DNA of 52,433 nucleotides from Streptomyces sp. SM11 (lineage in GTDB: Bacteria > Actinomycetota > Actinomycetes > Streptomycetales > Streptomycetaceae), in the NCBI RefSeq assembly GCF_002910905.1, contig NZ_NEUE01000054.1:1-52433 (forward strand). The letters are read 5' to 3'. The stretch's first letter is position 1; each line of letters begins with the position of its first letter. Shown in pieces: positions 30,986 through 40,842 of this stretch. The position numbers and the translations under genes are program-made. A model generated the notes under the pieces. That model was not told the DNA's origin. It saw nothing but the letters and a program-made list of their open reading frames with translations, and did not search any database.

Positions 30986-33900
30986 CTAGGCCTCGAAGAC
31001 CTCGTTGACCAGCTGCGTCTGCTCCGCCTGGTGGCGCTTGGCCGAGCCGACCGCCGGGGACGAGCCGTGCGAACGCGAGATGCGGCGCAGGCGCTCGCCG
31101 TGCGGCACGTCCGAGCCGACCGCGAGGTCCAGGTGGTCGATCAGGTTGAGCGCGATGAACGGCCACGCACCCTGGTTCGCCGGCTCCTCCTGGGCCCACA
31201 GGTACTTCTCGGCGTTCGGGTACTTCGCGATCTCGGCCTGGATCTCCGCACCCGGCAGCGGGTACAGGCGCTCCAGCCGGATGATCGCCGTCTCCGTGTC
31301 GCCGCGCTTCTCCCGCTCGGCGTCCAGGTCGTAGTAGAGCTTGCCCGCGCAGAAGACGACCTTGCGGACGTCCTCGGCCTTGACCGACGCGTCGCCGATC
31401 ACCGGGCGGAAGCCGCCGGTGGTGAACTCCTCGATCGTCGACGCCGCCGCCTTGAGACGCAGCATCGACTTCGGGGTGAAGACGATGAGCGGCTTGTGGT
31501 GCGGGTTGTGCACCTGCCAGCGCAGCAGGTGGAAGTAGTTCGACGGGAGGGTCGGCATCGCGACCGTCATGTTGTCCTGCGCGCACATCTGGAGGAAGCG
31601 CTCCGGGCGGGCCGAGCTGTGGTCCGGGCCCTGGCCCTCGTAGCCGTGCGGCAGCAACAGCGTGACGCCGGAGGTCTGGCCCCACTTCTGCTCGGCCGAG
31701 GAGATGAACTCGTCCACGACGGTCTGCGCGCCGTTGACGAAGTCACCGAACTGGGCTTCCCAGATGACCAGCGACTCCGGACGGGCCAGCGAGTAGCCGT
31801 ACTCGAAGCCCATCGCCGCGTACTCCGAGAGCAGCGAGTCGTAGACGTTGTACCGGGCCTGGTCGTCGGCCAGGTACAGCAGCGGGGTGTAGTCCTCGCC
31901 GGTGACCTGGTCGACCAGGACCGCGTGGCGCTGGCCGAACGTGCCGCGGCGGGTGTCCTGGCCGGCGAGCCGGACGGGGGTGCCCTCCATCAGCAGCGAA
32001 CCGATGGCCAGGGTCTCGCCCATGCCCCAGTCGATCGTGCCGTTCTCCACCGAGGCCGCGCGACGCTGCATCTGCGGCATCAGACGGGGGTGGACGGTGA
32101 CCGACTCGGGGATGTTGACCTGCGACTCGGCGATCCGCTTGACGACCTCGGCGGAGACCGCGGTCTCGACGGAGACCGGGAACGCGGCCTGCGGCTCCGG
32201 GACGTGCGGGGCGGCGGGCTGCGAGGTGGCCTCGCGGACCTCCGCGAAGACCTTCTCCAGCTGACCCTGGAAGTCCTGGAGCGCCTGCTCCGCCTCTTCC
32301 AGCGTGATGTCGCCGCGACCGATGAGGGACTCGGTGTAGAGCTTGCGCACCGAGCGCTTCTTGTCGATCAGGGTGTACATCTGCGGGTTGGTGAACTCCG
32401 GGTTGTCGCCCTCGTTGTGACCGCGGCGGCGGTAGCAGATGAGGTCGATCACGACGTCCTTGTTGAACGCCTGCCGGAACTCGAAGGCGAGCCGCGCGAC
32501 ACGGACCACGGCCTCCGGGTCGTCGCCGTTGACGTGGATGATCGGCGCCTCGATCATGCGCGCCACGTCGGTGGCGTACATCGAGGAGCGCGAGGACTCC
32601 GGGGCGGCGGTGAAGCCGACCTGGTTGTTGATCACCACGTGCACGGTGCCGCCGGTGCGGTAGCCGCGCAGCTGCGACATGTTGAGCGTCTCGGCGACGA
32701 CGCCCTGGCCCGCGAAGGCCGCGTCGCCGTGGAGCGCGACCGGCAGGACCGTGAAGTCCGTGCCGCCCTTGTTGATGATGTCCTGCTTGGCGCGGGCGAT
32801 GCCCTCCAGGACCGGGTCGACCGCCTCCAGGTGCGAGGGGTTGGCGGCCAGCGAGACCTTGATCTGCTCGCCGTCCAGACCGGTGAAGGTGCCCTCGGCG
32901 CCCAGGTGGTACTTGACGTCGCCGGAGCCGTGCATCGAGCGCGGGTCGAGGTTGCCCTCGAACTCGCGGAAGATCTGCGCGTACGACTTGCCGACGATGT
33001 TCGCCAGCACGTTCAGCCGGCCGCGGTGGGCCATGCCGATGACGACCTCGTCGAGACGGGCCTCGGCGGCGGAGTCGAGGACGGCGTCGAGCAGCGGGAT
33101 GACGGACTCGCCGCCCTCCAGCGAGAACCGCTTCTGACCGACGTACTTCGTCTGCAGGAACGTCTCGAACGCCTCCGCGGCGTTCAGCCGGCGCAGGATG
33201 CGGAGCTGCTCCTCGCGCTCGGGCTTCGGGCGCGGGCGCTCGACCCGGTCCTGGAGCCACTTGCGCTGCTTCGGGTCCTGGATGTGCATGAACTCGATGC
33301 CGGTGGTGCGGCAGTACGACTCACGGAGCACGCCGAGGATGTCGCGGAGCTTCATCATCGTCTTGCCGGCGAACCCGCCGACCGCGAAGTCCCGCTCCAG
33401 GTCCCACAGGGTGAGGCCGTGCTCGGTGATGTCCAGGTCGGGGTGCTTGCGCTGGTGGTACTCCAGCGGGTCGGTGTCGGCCATGACGTGGCCGCGGACC
33501 CGGTAGGAGTGGATCAGCTCGAAGACCCGTGCGGCCTTGGTGACGTCGTCGTCGTGCGAGGCGTCGATGTCCTTGAGCCAGCGGACCGGCTCGTAGGGGA
33601 TGCGCAGCGCCTTGAAGATCTCGTCGTAGAACTCGTTCTCGCCGAGCAGCAGCTGGGCCAGGACCCGCAGGAACTCGCCGGAGGCGGCACCCTGGATGAC
33701 CCGGTGGTCGTAGGTCGAGGTCAGCGTCATGACCTTCGAGATGCCGAGCTTGTTCAGGGTGTCCTGCGACGTGCCCTGGAACTCCGCCGGGTAGTCCATC
33801 GCGCCGACGCCCATGATGAGGCCCTGACCGGGCATCAGGCGGGGCACCGAGTGAACGGTGCCGATGCCGCCGGGGTTGGTCAGCGAGGCGGTGACGCCCG

Positions 33901-34771
33901 AGAAGTCGTCCATGCCGAGCTTGCCGATGCGGGCACGCCGGACGATGTCCTCGTACGCCTGCCAGAACTCGAAGAAGTTGAGCGTCTCGGCCTTCTTGAT
34001 GGCCGCGACGACCAGCTGGCGGTCGCCGTTCGGCTTCACCAGGTCGATGGCCAGACCCAGGTTGATGTGCTCCGGCTTGACCAGGGTCGGCTTGCCGTCC
34101 TTCGTGGCGAAGGAGTAGTTCATCGACGGCATGGCCTTGAGGGCCTGCACCATCGCGTACCCGATGAGGTGCGTGAAGGAGATCTTCCCGCCGCGGGCAC
34201 GCTTGAGGTGGTTGTTGATGACGATGCGGTTGTCGAAGAGCAGCTTCACCGGGACCGCGCGGACGGATGTGGCCGTCGGCAGCTCCAGCGAGGCGTTCAT
34301 GTTCTTCGCGACGGCGGCCGAGGGGCCGCGCAGCGTCACGTACTCCGGGCCTGCCGGGGCCTCGGTGGCCTCGTCGGCCTTGGCGGGCGCGGCGGCGGGC
34401 TTCGCCGTCGCGGGCTTCGCCGGAGCCGGGGCCGCCGGGGCGGCCTTGGCCGGAGCGGGCTGCGCGGGAGCCGCTGCGGGCGCGGCCTTCGCCGGTGCCG
34501 GAGCGGCCGCGGCCGGTGCGGCGGAGGCCGGGGCCTCGGTCACCGGGGCCCCGGCGCCGGGAACGGGCTTGTCCGCCGTGCCGGAGGCACCCGGCTTGTA
34601 GTCGGCGAAGAAGTCCCACCAGGCGCGATCGACCGAACTGGGATCCTGGAGGTACTGCTGGTAGATCTCGTCGACGAGCCATTCATTGGCTCCGAACGCC
34701 GCGGCCGGGTTGGTGCCCGGTCCGGCTTGGTCGGTCGAGATGCTCGAGTTACTGGGGGACTGAGACGACAC
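30986..34771 (-). CDS. kgd: multifunctional 2-oxoglutarate dehydrogenase (fused E2-E1)
   Basis: 1,261 residues from the GTG at 34771. Order: a short E1 N-terminal segment ([17 protein letters not shown], 28-44), an Ala/Pro/Lys linker (about 65-140) and an E2 acyltransferase catalytic domain (145-380, with TYDHRVIQG at 353-361). The rest is a thiamine-diphosphate E1 ([54 protein letters not shown]). This is the actinobacterial OdhA/Kgd form. It has no lipoyl domain of its own and works with the pyruvate dehydrogenase complex E2 to convert 2-oxoglutarate to succinyl-CoA. It can also decarboxylate. A farther upstream GTG at V-K-R-K-R is an alternative start. Confidence 0.95.
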   Translation of the reverse strand: MSSQSPSNSSISTDQAGPGTNPAAAFGANEWLVDEIYQQYLQDPSSVDRAWWDFFADYKPGASGTADKPVPGAGAPVTEAPASAAPAAAAPAPAKAAPAAAPAQPAPAKAAPAAPAPAKPATAKPAAAPAKADEATEAPAGPEYVTLRGPSAAVAKNMNASLELPTATSVRAVPVKLLFDNRIVINNHLKRARGGKISFTHLIGYAMVQALKAMPSMNYSFATKDGKPTLVKPEHINLGLAIDLVKPNGDRQLVVAAIKKAETLNFFEFWQAYEDIVRRARIGKLGMDDFSGVTASLTNPGGIGTVHSVPRLMPGQGLIMGVGAMDYPAEFQGTSQDTLNKLGISKVMTLTSTYDHRVIQGAASGEFLRVLAQLLLGENEFYDEIFKALRIPYEPVRWLKDIDASHDDDVTKAARVFELIHSYRVRGHVMADTDPLEYHQRKHPDLDITEHGLTLWDLERDFAVGGFAGKTMMKLRDILGVLRESYCRTTGIEFMHIQDPKQRKWLQDRVERPRPKPEREEQLRILRRLNAAEAFETFLQTKYVGQKRFSLEGGESVIPLLDAVLDSAAEARLDEVVIGMAHRGRLNVLANIVGKSYAQIFREFEGNLDPRSMHGSGDVKYHLGAEGTFTGLDGEQIKVSLAANPSHLEAVDPVLEGIARAKQDIINKGGTDFTVLPVALHGDAAFAGQGVVAETLNMSQLRGYRTGGTVHVVINNQVGFTAAPESSRSSMYATDVARMIEAPIIHVNGDDPEAVVRVARLAFEFRQAFNKDVVIDLICYRRRGHNEGDNPEFTNPQMYTLIDKKRSVRKLYTESLIGRGDITLEEAEQALQDFQGQLEKVFAEVREATSQPAAPHVPEPQAAFPVSVETAVSAEVVKRIAESQVNIPESVTVHPRLMPQMQRRAASVENGTIDWGMGETLAIGSLLMEGTPVRLAGQDTRRGTFGQRHAVLVDQVTGEDYTPLLYLADDQARYNVYDSLLSEYAAMGFEYGYSLARPESLVIWEAQFGDFVNGAQTVVDEFISSAEQKWGQTSGVTLLLPHGYEGQGPDHSSARPERFLQMCAQDNMTVAMPTLPSNYFHLLRWQVHNPHHKPLIVFTPKSMLRLKAAASTIEEFTTGGFRPVIGDASVKAEDVRKVVFCAGKLYYDLDAEREKRGDTETAIIRLERLYPLPGAEIQAEIAKYPNAEKYLWAQEEPANQGAWPFIALNLIDHLDLAVGSDVPHGERLRRISRSHGSSPAVGSAKRHQAEQTQLVNEVFEA

Positions 34772-34956
34772 GGCGGCAACCGCCCTCTTCCGCTTCACAA
34801 GGTGATGGACAGCGGAAATCAAGGCTACGCCCCCCGGACCGTTCCTTGCAGACCGGGCCGGTGCTTCGTCGTGCACATCACATCTGAAGGCGGGTTTCGG
34901 CGCAGGAAATGGCGGGAAACAAGCGAGGTTCCACTGCACTTCGAGTACACGGGACC

Positions 34957-34984
34957 GTGGATACGGTCATCCGACCGTGTCCAC
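34957..34984 (-). terminator. stem-loop downstream of the OmpR-type sensor kinase gene
   Basis: GTGGATACGGTC (34957-34968) pairs with GACCGTGTCCAC (34973-34984) with one G-T mismatch and a 4-base loop. It lies about 70 bases after the kinase stop on the minus strand, upstream of kgd. Probably the terminator of the two-component operon. The rest of the gap 34772-35052 must hold the kgd promoter. Confidence 0.6.
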
Positions 34985-35052
34985 GTGAGGTCCCCTGCTG
35001 GAAGGACACGGAGAACGTGCCCTTCCGGTTCGACCCTATGCCAACCGTGCCG

Positions 35053-36129
35053 TCAGCCGCGCGGCTCGGGGATTCCAGGGAGGGTGACCTGGATGCGGCA
35101 GCCCCGTGCGGATTCGGCCACCCCGATCCGGCCGCCGTGCAGATCGACCGCCCAACGGGCGATGGCCAGCCCCAGTCCCGTACCGCCGTCGCTGCCCGGA
35201 CCGTGCGGGGACGGCACCTGGCCGCGGTTGAAGCGCTCGAACACCCGGTGGCGCTCCGCCTCCGGGATGCCGGGCCCCTCGTCGACGACCTCCAGCTCCA
35301 GCGACTCGGAGTACGCCCCGCGCCGCGCGAGCACCGTCACCCGGCCGTGCGGCGGGCTGTGCTTGACCGCGTTGTCGACGAGGTTGGCGACCACCTGGTG
35401 CAGCCGCTCGGCGTCCGCGTGCGCGGTGAGCTCCGGCGGCGAGACGTCCAGATGCAGGTGGACGTCCGTACGGGAGTGATTGCCCGAACCCGACGGCAGG
35501 CGTCGGTGGGAGGCGGCGAGATTGGCCTCTTTCAGCACGCCCGACAGATACGGCCACACCTCGAAGCTGCGTGCCTTGAGCGCTACCACCCCGTTGTCCA
35601 GCCGCGACAGGTCCAGCAGCGTCTCGACCAGCCGGCCGAGTCGCTCCGTCTGCTTCAGCGCCGTGCGCATCGTCTCGGGATCGGCGGCGGACACCCCGTC
35701 CACCACGTTCTCCAGCACGGCTCTCAGCGCCGCGATGGGGGTACGCAGCTCATGGCTGACATTGGCGACCAGCTCCTTTCGATGCCGGTCCTCCGCCTCC
35801 AGATCGTCCGCCATGCGGTTGATCGTCTGCGCCAGATCGCCCAGCTCGTCGCGCCGCCCGGCGCCGCTCACCCGGCGCGTGTAGTCGCCGTGCGAGATGG
35901 ACCGGGCCACCGCTCTCATCTCGTCCAGCGGCGCGGTCAGACCGTGCGCCACGAACTGGGTGATCAGCAGCGTCGCGATCACCGAGAACACCGTGATGAA
36001 GCGGAACTCCGTACGGGTCCGCAACGCGACGATCAGCAGCCCCGTGGTGATGAACACCGAGACCACGACGAGCGTGCCGAGTTTGGCCTTGATCGAGAAG
36101 GGCCGCAGTCCGGACCCTGGCCGCGTCAT
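35053..36129 (-). CDS. sensor histidine kinase (HAMP, HisKA, HATPase)
   Basis: 358 residues from ATG 36129, overlapping the regulator TGA. Two hydrophobic segments (KLGTLVVVSVFITTGLLIVAL and RFITVFSVIATLLITQFVAH) are separated by only a few residues, so there is almost no external sensor domain. HAMP follows (LTAPLDEMRAVARSISHGDY), then HisKA (NVSHELRTPIAALRAVLENV, His in SHELRTP). The ATPase has NLVDNAVKHSP, VDEGPGIPEA and GGTGLGLAIARWAV. It pairs with the OmpR-type regulator immediately upstream and probably senses a membrane signal. Confidence 0.94.
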   Translation of the reverse strand: MTRPGSGLRPFSIKAKLGTLVVVSVFITTGLLIVALRTRTEFRFITVFSVIATLLITQFVAHGLTAPLDEMRAVARSISHGDYTRRVSGAGRRDELGDLAQTINRMADDLEAEDRHRKELVANVSHELRTPIAALRAVLENVVDGVSAADPETMRTALKQTERLGRLVETLLDLSRLDNGVVALKARSFEVWPYLSGVLKEANLAASHRRLPSGSGNHSRTDVHLHLDVSPPELTAHADAERLHQVVANLVDNAVKHSPPHGRVTVLARRGAYSESLELEVVDEGPGIPEAERHRVFERFNRGQVPSPHGPGSDGGTGLGLAIARWAVDLHGGRIGVAESARGCRIQVTLPGIPEPRG

Positions 36130-36863
36130 GGCGCGGGAGTCTCCAGGGCGTAGCCCACGCCGTGCACGGTACGGATCCGCTCCGCGCCGATCTTCCGGCG
36201 CAGCGCCTTGATGTGGCTGTCGACCGTGCGTGTGCCCGAGGCGTCCGCCCAGTCCCACACCTCGGCCAGCAGCTGCTCCCGGGAGAGCACCGCGCGCGGG
36301 GTGTTGGCGAGGCAGACCAGCAGGTCGAACTCGGTCGGAGTGAGGTGGACGTCCTCGGCGCGCACCCGGACCCGGCGCTGCGCGTGGTCGATCTCCAGCT
36401 CACCCAGACGCAGTATCCCGCTGCGCGGGGTGACGGCGGCCAGTGCGGCCCGTTCCACCCGCCGCAGCAGCACGTGCACCCGGGCGGCCAGCTCCCGCAT
36501 GGAGAACGGCTTGGTCATGTAGTCGTCGGCGCCGACCCCGAGCCCGACCAGCATGTCGGTCTCGTCGTCGCGTGCGGTGAGCATCAGCACCGGCACCGGG
36601 CGCTGCGCCTGTACCCGGCGGCAGACCTCCAGGCCGTCGAAGCCGGGAAGCATGATGTCGAGCACCATCAGGTCGGGCTGCCAGGCCTCGGCCGCGTCCA
36701 CGGCCGCGGGGCCGTCCAGCGCGGTCTGCACGAGGAAGCCCTCCGCCCGCAGCCGGGCGGAAATGGCGTCGACGATCGTGGCGTCGTCCTCGACCACCAG
36801 CACCCGGCGCTGAGCCCCCGGAGTGGCCGCGACGCCGCTGTGGGTGGTGTGTGTCTGTTCCAT
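36126..36863 (-). CDS. OmpR-type response regulator
   Basis: 245 residues. The receiver domain has VLVVEDDATIVDAI, the phospho-acceptor Asp in LMVLDIMLPGFDGLE, and MTKPFSMRELAARVHVLLRR with the conserved Lys. The C-terminal winged helix has LTPTEFDLLVCLANTPRAVL followed by SREQL, then TRTVDSHIKALRRKIG. It forms an operon with the sensor kinase (ATGA overlap). It lies between kgd and lon in this chromosome segment, and its targets are unknown. Confidence 0.94.
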   Translation of the reverse strand: MEQTHTTHSGVAATPGAQRRVLVVEDDATIVDAISARLRAEGFLVQTALDGPAAVDAAEAWQPDLMVLDIMLPGFDGLEVCRRVQAQRPVPVLMLTARDDETDMLVGLGVGADDYMTKPFSMRELAARVHVLLRRVERAALAAVTPRSGILRLGELEIDHAQRRVRVRAEDVHLTPTEFDLLVCLANTPRAVLSREQLLAEVWDWADASGTRTVDSHIKALRRKIGAERIRTVHGVGYALETPAP

Positions 36864-37267
36864 CGCCCCGCCCCTGCCCGTTCTCGCGGGAGCATTCCCC
36901 CGGAGGCACGGTCTTCGCTCGTGGATTTCGTGGGTGATCCCGTGTGCCGGTCAGCAGCGTAAAGGCAGCGGAGGGCTCCCGGCTACGCAGGGTGTTGTCC
37001 CGGCAGTGTGCGTTCGTGCCCGCCGGGCAACCGGATCGTCGCCCTTGTGCCGGTTGGCCCGCGCCACCGGCGGGCCGCGCATACCGGGAGGGGGTTCAGA
37101 CCCACCGGCAGTCGGGGGGGCGGCGTCGCGGGGCTGGCACGCACTCCCCCAAGCTCTCGGCTTCGCTCGAGCAGGGGAGGCCCCATCCGCGTTGCCTCGA
37201 TCCTCCGCCTCGCAGCCGCACGCACCCAGCCCCGCTCCTTCTCCCACCTCTCAATTGCCGGTGGGTC
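36864..37267. other. 404-base gene-free region with REP-like palindromes
   Basis: No credible ORF. It must contain the promoter of the two-component operon near 36870-36960. The right half is occupied by nested inverted repeats (see 37099-37267). The sequence is of lower information, with several G-runs, and I see no RNA gene in it. Confidence 0.5.
37099..37267. repeat. large composite palindromic element
   Basis: Outer arms GACCCACCGGCA (37099-37110) and TGCCGGTGGGTC (37256-37267) are perfect complements 169 bases end to end. Inside at 37144-37179 is a second hairpin with CTCCCC/GGGGAG ends and a GCTC.../...GAGC core. It is a sequence type seen repeatedly between Streptomyces genes. It ends one base into the stop codon of the methyltransferase-like gene and probably acts as its terminator. 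Confidence 0.7.
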
Positions 37268-37987
37268 TCAGGCCACCCGGAGTGCGAGATGGACCACGTC
37301 GGGCACACCTCGGGCAACGGCCACCTCTTCCGTCCTAACTCCGCTGAACCCGGCATTCCGCAACGCCTGTTCGAAGGCCGGTGACGGCTGCGCGGACCAG
37401 ACGGCGAGCACGCCGCCCGGGGTCAGCCGGTCGTGGCAGTGCGCGAGTCCGGCGGCGGAGTAGAGGCTTCCGTTGTCCTCCGTGACCGTCCAGTCGGGCC
37501 CGTTGTCGATGTCCAGGCAGAGCGCGTCGTAACGCTCCGTGGCCGTACGGAGGTGGGCGACGAGGTCCGTGTGCAGGATCCCGGTCCGGGGGTCGGTCAG
37601 CGCCGGCCCGGAGATCCGGCCCAGCGGCCCGGCCCGGTGCCAGTCCACGATCGCCTGCTCCCGCTCCACGACCACGATCCGCCCCCAGCGCTCCTCCTCG
37701 GCGGCCCGCACCAGGGAGAACCCGACGCCCAGGCCGCCGATCAGCACCGAGGGGCCGGTCCGCCCGGCGGGCAGGGCGGCCAGCGCGGCGTCGATCAGCA
37801 GTCGCTCGGAACGCCCGTCGGAGGTGTCCATCAGGAAGCAGCCGTTGGCGATGATCTCGAAGTGCTCCCCGCGCTCCCGCAGCACGACCTCGCCGAAGGG
37901 GCCCTCGCGGCGGTCGAGGACGACGGGGGTGTCGTCGGATCGCGTCGGCATCGGGTCGGGGGCTTGCGGTGCGGACATCGCGGACAT
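37268..37987 (-). CDS. spermidine-synthase-like SAM-fold protein
   Basis: 239 residues from ATG 37987, with GGAGAG seven bases upstream. Motif I is SVLIGGLGVGFSLVRA, followed by RIVVVEREQAIVDWHR and YDALCLDIDNGPDWTV. The polyamine-synthase-like features are the LLIDAALAAL strand and the NGS.YS segment, but the diagnostic aminopropyltransferase acidic pair is not certain. It may be a methyltransferase of the same fold. The gene lies between palindromic repeats and the lon promoter, transcribed away from lon. Confidence 0.8.
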   Translation of the reverse strand: MSAMSAPQAPDPMPTRSDDTPVVLDRREGPFGEVVLRERGEHFEIIANGCFLMDTSDGRSERLLIDAALAALPAGRTGPSVLIGGLGVGFSLVRAAEEERWGRIVVVEREQAIVDWHRAGPLGRISGPALTDPRTGILHTDLVAHLRTATERYDALCLDIDNGPDWTVTEDNGSLYSAAGLAHCHDRLTPGGVLAVWSAQPSPAFEQALRNAGFSGVRTEEVAVARGVPDVVHLALRVA

Positions 37988-38177
37988 GGTGTGGCTCTCC
38001 GGTCTCCGGTCGTAGTGGTCGGTGTCCGCCATCCTGTCCCGCCACCCGGGCCGGTGGCCAGCGGGTTCCGCACTCCGGGGAGGGGGACGGGGGAGGGGAA
38101 CAACAGCCCGTTCCCCGGTGCTCCCGTACTCGAAGGGCCTGCCCGGGCGGGTGGGCACGAGGTTGACCCGCAACACC

Positions 38178-38195
38178 TGATCGCTCAGAGCGAAC
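38178..38195. promoter_or_regulatory. ClgR-type activator site upstream of lon
   Basis: TGATCGCTCAGAGCGAAC matches the actinobacterial ClgR consensus WNNWCGCYNANRGCGWWS at every specified position. It lies about 75 bases before the lon ATG, a suitable place for activation. ClgR is the known regulator of Clp and Lon proteases in Streptomyces and Corynebacterium. Confidence 0.75.
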
Positions 38196-38227
38196 AGGTG
38201 TCGGGGAACATTCGGCGGCTCAGGAGC

Positions 38228-38248
38228 ATTGAGTCCATGTAGCTCAAC
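38228..38248. promoter_or_regulatory. HAIR-like HspR operator upstream of lon
   Basis: TTGAG-N9-CTCAA (38229-38247; ATTGAGTCCATGTAGCTCAA) has the half-sites and spacing of the HAIR element (CTTGAGT-N7-ACTCAAG), imperfect only at the edges. It lies 22 bases before the lon ATG. HspR control of lon through HAIR is known in actinomycetes, so heat-inducible de-repression is expected. Confidence 0.75.
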
Positions 38249-38269
38249 TTGCCTGCCGAAGGGGAGATC

Positions 38270-40702
38270 ATGACTAACGAGTCCGAGGCGTTCACACCGA
38301 TCGATCTGCCTGTGCTGCCGCTCGACGACGAGGTCGTCCTGCCCGGCATGGTGGTGCCGCTGGACCTGTCCGACACCGAGGTGCGCGCCGCCGTCGAGGC
38401 CGCGCAGGCCGCCGCCCGCCCCGGCGGTGGCAAGCCCGAGGTGCTGCTGGTCCCGCGGATCGACGGGACGTACACGGGGACCGGTGTCCTCGGTACCGTC
38501 GAGCAGGTCGGACGCCTGTCGGACGGCGACCCGGGCGCACTCATCCGGGCCCGCGACCGGGTCCGCATCGGCGCCGGGACCAGTGGGCCCGGCCGGGCGC
38601 TCTGGGTCGAGGGGACCGTCCTCGACACCGCTGTCCCCGACCCCCTGCCGGGATCCGCCGCCGAGCTCGTCAAGGAGTACAAGGCGCTCGCCACCAGCTG
38701 GCTGAAGAAGCGCGGCGCCTGGCAGGTCGTGGACCGGGTCCAGCAGATCGACGACATCTCCGCGCTCGCCGACAACTCCGGATACTCGCCGTTCCTCACC
38801 ACTGCCCAGAAGGTCCAGCTGCTGGAGACCGTGGACCCGATCGCCCGGCTGAAACTCGCCATCCAGTGGCTGAGCGAGCACCTCGCCGAGCAGGACGTGG
38901 CCGAGTCCATCGCCAAGGACGTCCAGGACGGCGTCGACAAGCAGCAGCGCGAATTCCTGCTGCGCCGCCAGCTCGACGCCGTACGCAAGGAGCTCTCCGA
39001 GCTCAACGGCGACCCGGAGGACGAGTCCGACGATTACCGGACCCGCGTCGAGGCCGCCGACCTGCCCGAGCACGTCCGCGAGGCCGCGCTCAAGGAGGTC
39101 GAGAAGCTGGAGCGGTCCAGCGACCAGTCGCCCGAGGGGTCCTGGATCCGTACCTGGCTGGACACCGTCCTCGAACTGCCGTGGACCGAGCGGACCGAGG
39201 ACACCTACGACATCCGCGGCGCCCAGGAGATCCTGGACGCCGAGCACGCCGGCCTCGCCGACGTGAAGGAACGCATCACCGAGTACCTCGCGGTGCGCAA
39301 GCGCCGCGCCGACCGGGGCCTGGGCGTCGTGGGCGGCCGCCGCGGCGGCGCGGTGCTGGCACTCGTCGGCCCGCCCGGCGTCGGCAAGACCTCGCTCGGC
39401 GAGTCCGTCGCGCACGCCATGGGCCGCACGTTCGTCCGCGTCGCGCTCGGCGGTGTCCGGGACGAGGCGGAGATCCGCGGCCACCGGCGTACGTACGTGG
39501 GGGCGCTCCCCGGCCGGATCGTGCGGGCCATCAAGGAGGCCGGTTCGATGAACCCGGTCGTCCTGCTCGACGAGATCGACAAGGTCGGCTCCGACTTCCG
39601 GGGCGACCCGGCCGCCGCCCTCCTCGAAGTCCTCGACCCGGCCCAGAACCACACCTTCCGCGACCACTACCTGGAGGTCGAGCTCGACCTCAGCGACGTC
39701 GTCTTCCTCGCCACGGCCAACGTGCTCGAAGCCATCCCGGAGGCCCTGCTCGACCGCATGGAGCTGGTCCGCCTCGACGGCTACACCGAGGACGAGAAGG
39801 TCGTCATCGCCCGGGACCACCTGCTCCCGCGCCAGCTGGAGCGGGCCGGTCTGGAGCAGGACGAGGTCGCCCTGGAGGAGTCGGCGCTGCGCAAGCTGGC
39901 CGGCGAGTACACCCGCGAGGCGGGCGTACGGAACCTGGAGCGGTCCGTGGCCCGGCTGCTCCGCAAGGTCGCGGCCCAGCACGAACTGGGCGACCGCGAG
40001 CTGCCGTTCACGGTGACCGACACCGACCTGCGCGGTCTTATCGGCCGTCCGCACCACGTGCCCGAGTCCGCGCAGGACCCGGCCGGGCGCCGCACGGCGG
40101 TGCCGGGCGTGGCCACCGGGCTCGCGGTGACCGGGGCCGGCGGTGACGTCCTCTTCGTCGAGGCGTCGCTCGCCGACCCGGAGACCGGGGCGTCCGGACT
40201 GACCCTGACCGGTCAGCTCGGGGACGTCATGAAGGAGTCGGCGCAGATCGCGCTGAGCTTCCTGCGGTCGCACGGCGCGGAGCTGGAGCTGCCGGTCGCG
40301 GACCTCAAGGACCGGGGTGTGCACATCCACTTCCCCGCGGGCGCGGTCCCCAAGGACGGCCCGAGCGCCGGTATCACCCTGACGACCGCCCTGGCCTCGC
40401 TGCTCTCCGGACGCCTCGTCCGTACGGATGTGGCGATGACCGGTGAGGTGTCGCTGACCGGACGGGTGCTGCCGATCGGCGGTCTCAAGCAGAAGCTGCT
40501 GGCGGCCCACCGCGCGGGCATCACCACCGTGGTGATCCCCCAGCGCAACGAGACCGACCTGGACGACGTCCCGGCCGAGGTGCTGGAGAAGCTGGACGTC
40601 CACCCGGTCACCGACGTCCGCCAGGTGCTGGAGATCGCCCTCGGCCCGGCGTCGGCCAGGACCGGGGACCTGGCGGGGGGCAGGATCCCGGCCGCGGCCT
40701 GA
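38270..40702 (+). CDS. lon: ATP-dependent Lon protease
   Basis: 810 residues from ATG 38270, with GAAGGGGAG just upstream; a TTG 21 bases earlier is less likely. The N-domain (LPVLPLDDEVVLPGMVVPLD) is followed by a coiled region. The AAA+ module has Walker A GPPGVGKTS (about 366-374) and Walker B LLDEIDKVG. The C-terminal protease domain has Ser699 in PKDGPSAGIT and Lys742 in GGLKQKLLAAH. It degrades misfolded and specific regulatory proteins in the cytosol. Upstream are a ClgR activator site and a HAIR operator for HspR, so it is under dual heat-shock and protease-stress control. Confidence 0.96.
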   Translation: MTNESEAFTPIDLPVLPLDDEVVLPGMVVPLDLSDTEVRAAVEAAQAAARPGGGKPEVLLVPRIDGTYTGTGVLGTVEQVGRLSDGDPGALIRARDRVRIGAGTSGPGRALWVEGTVLDTAVPDPLPGSAAELVKEYKALATSWLKKRGAWQVVDRVQQIDDISALADNSGYSPFLTTAQKVQLLETVDPIARLKLAIQWLSEHLAEQDVAESIAKDVQDGVDKQQREFLLRRQLDAVRKELSELNGDPEDESDDYRTRVEAADLPEHVREAALKEVEKLERSSDQSPEGSWIRTWLDTVLELPWTERTEDTYDIRGAQEILDAEHAGLADVKERITEYLAVRKRRADRGLGVVGGRRGGAVLALVGPPGVGKTSLGESVAHAMGRTFVRVALGGVRDEAEIRGHRRTYVGALPGRIVRAIKEAGSMNPVVLLDEIDKVGSDFRGDPAAALLEVLDPAQNHTFRDHYLEVELDLSDVVFLATANVLEAIPEALLDRMELVRLDGYTEDEKVVIARDHLLPRQLERAGLEQDEVALEESALRKLAGEYTREAGVRNLERSVARLLRKVAAQHELGDRELPFTVTDTDLRGLIGRPHHVPESAQDPAGRRTAVPGVATGLAVTGAGGDVLFVEASLADPETGASGLTLTGQLGDVMKESAQIALSFLRSHGAELELPVADLKDRGVHIHFPAGAVPKDGPSAGITLTTALASLLSGRLVRTDVAMTGEVSLTGRVLPIGGLKQKLLAAHRAGITTVVIPQRNETDLDDVPAEVLEKLDVHPVTDVRQVLEIALGPASARTGDLAGGRIPAAA

Positions 40703-40729
40703 GCGCCACGGTGTGACGGGCGCGACGCG

Positions 40730-40777
40730 GGGGCCTCTCGTTCGGATCAGGCCGGGCTGATCCGAACGAGAGGCCCC
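40730..40777. terminator. perfect bidirectional terminator between lon and the deacetylase
   Basis: Left arm 40730-40750 (GGGGCCTCTCG... ) and right arm 40757-40777 are perfect complements over 21 bases with a 6-base loop. The two genes converge on it, with stops at 40702 and 40843. It is one of the longest perfect stems in the window. Confidence 0.9.
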
Positions 40778-40842
40778 ACGTGCGTGACCGGTGGAAGGCG
40801 CCGTCGGCGGGGGCGGGCCGTTCCGTGCACTGTCCGGACCGG

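Noticed and set aside
30980..35479. A 1,499-codon plus-strand frame opposite kgd
   Set aside because: It mirrors the kgd codons (poly-Arg, Leu, Asp, Val without domain motifs), while the minus strand encodes a complete, recognisable enzyme. Long antisense frames are expected at this GC content.
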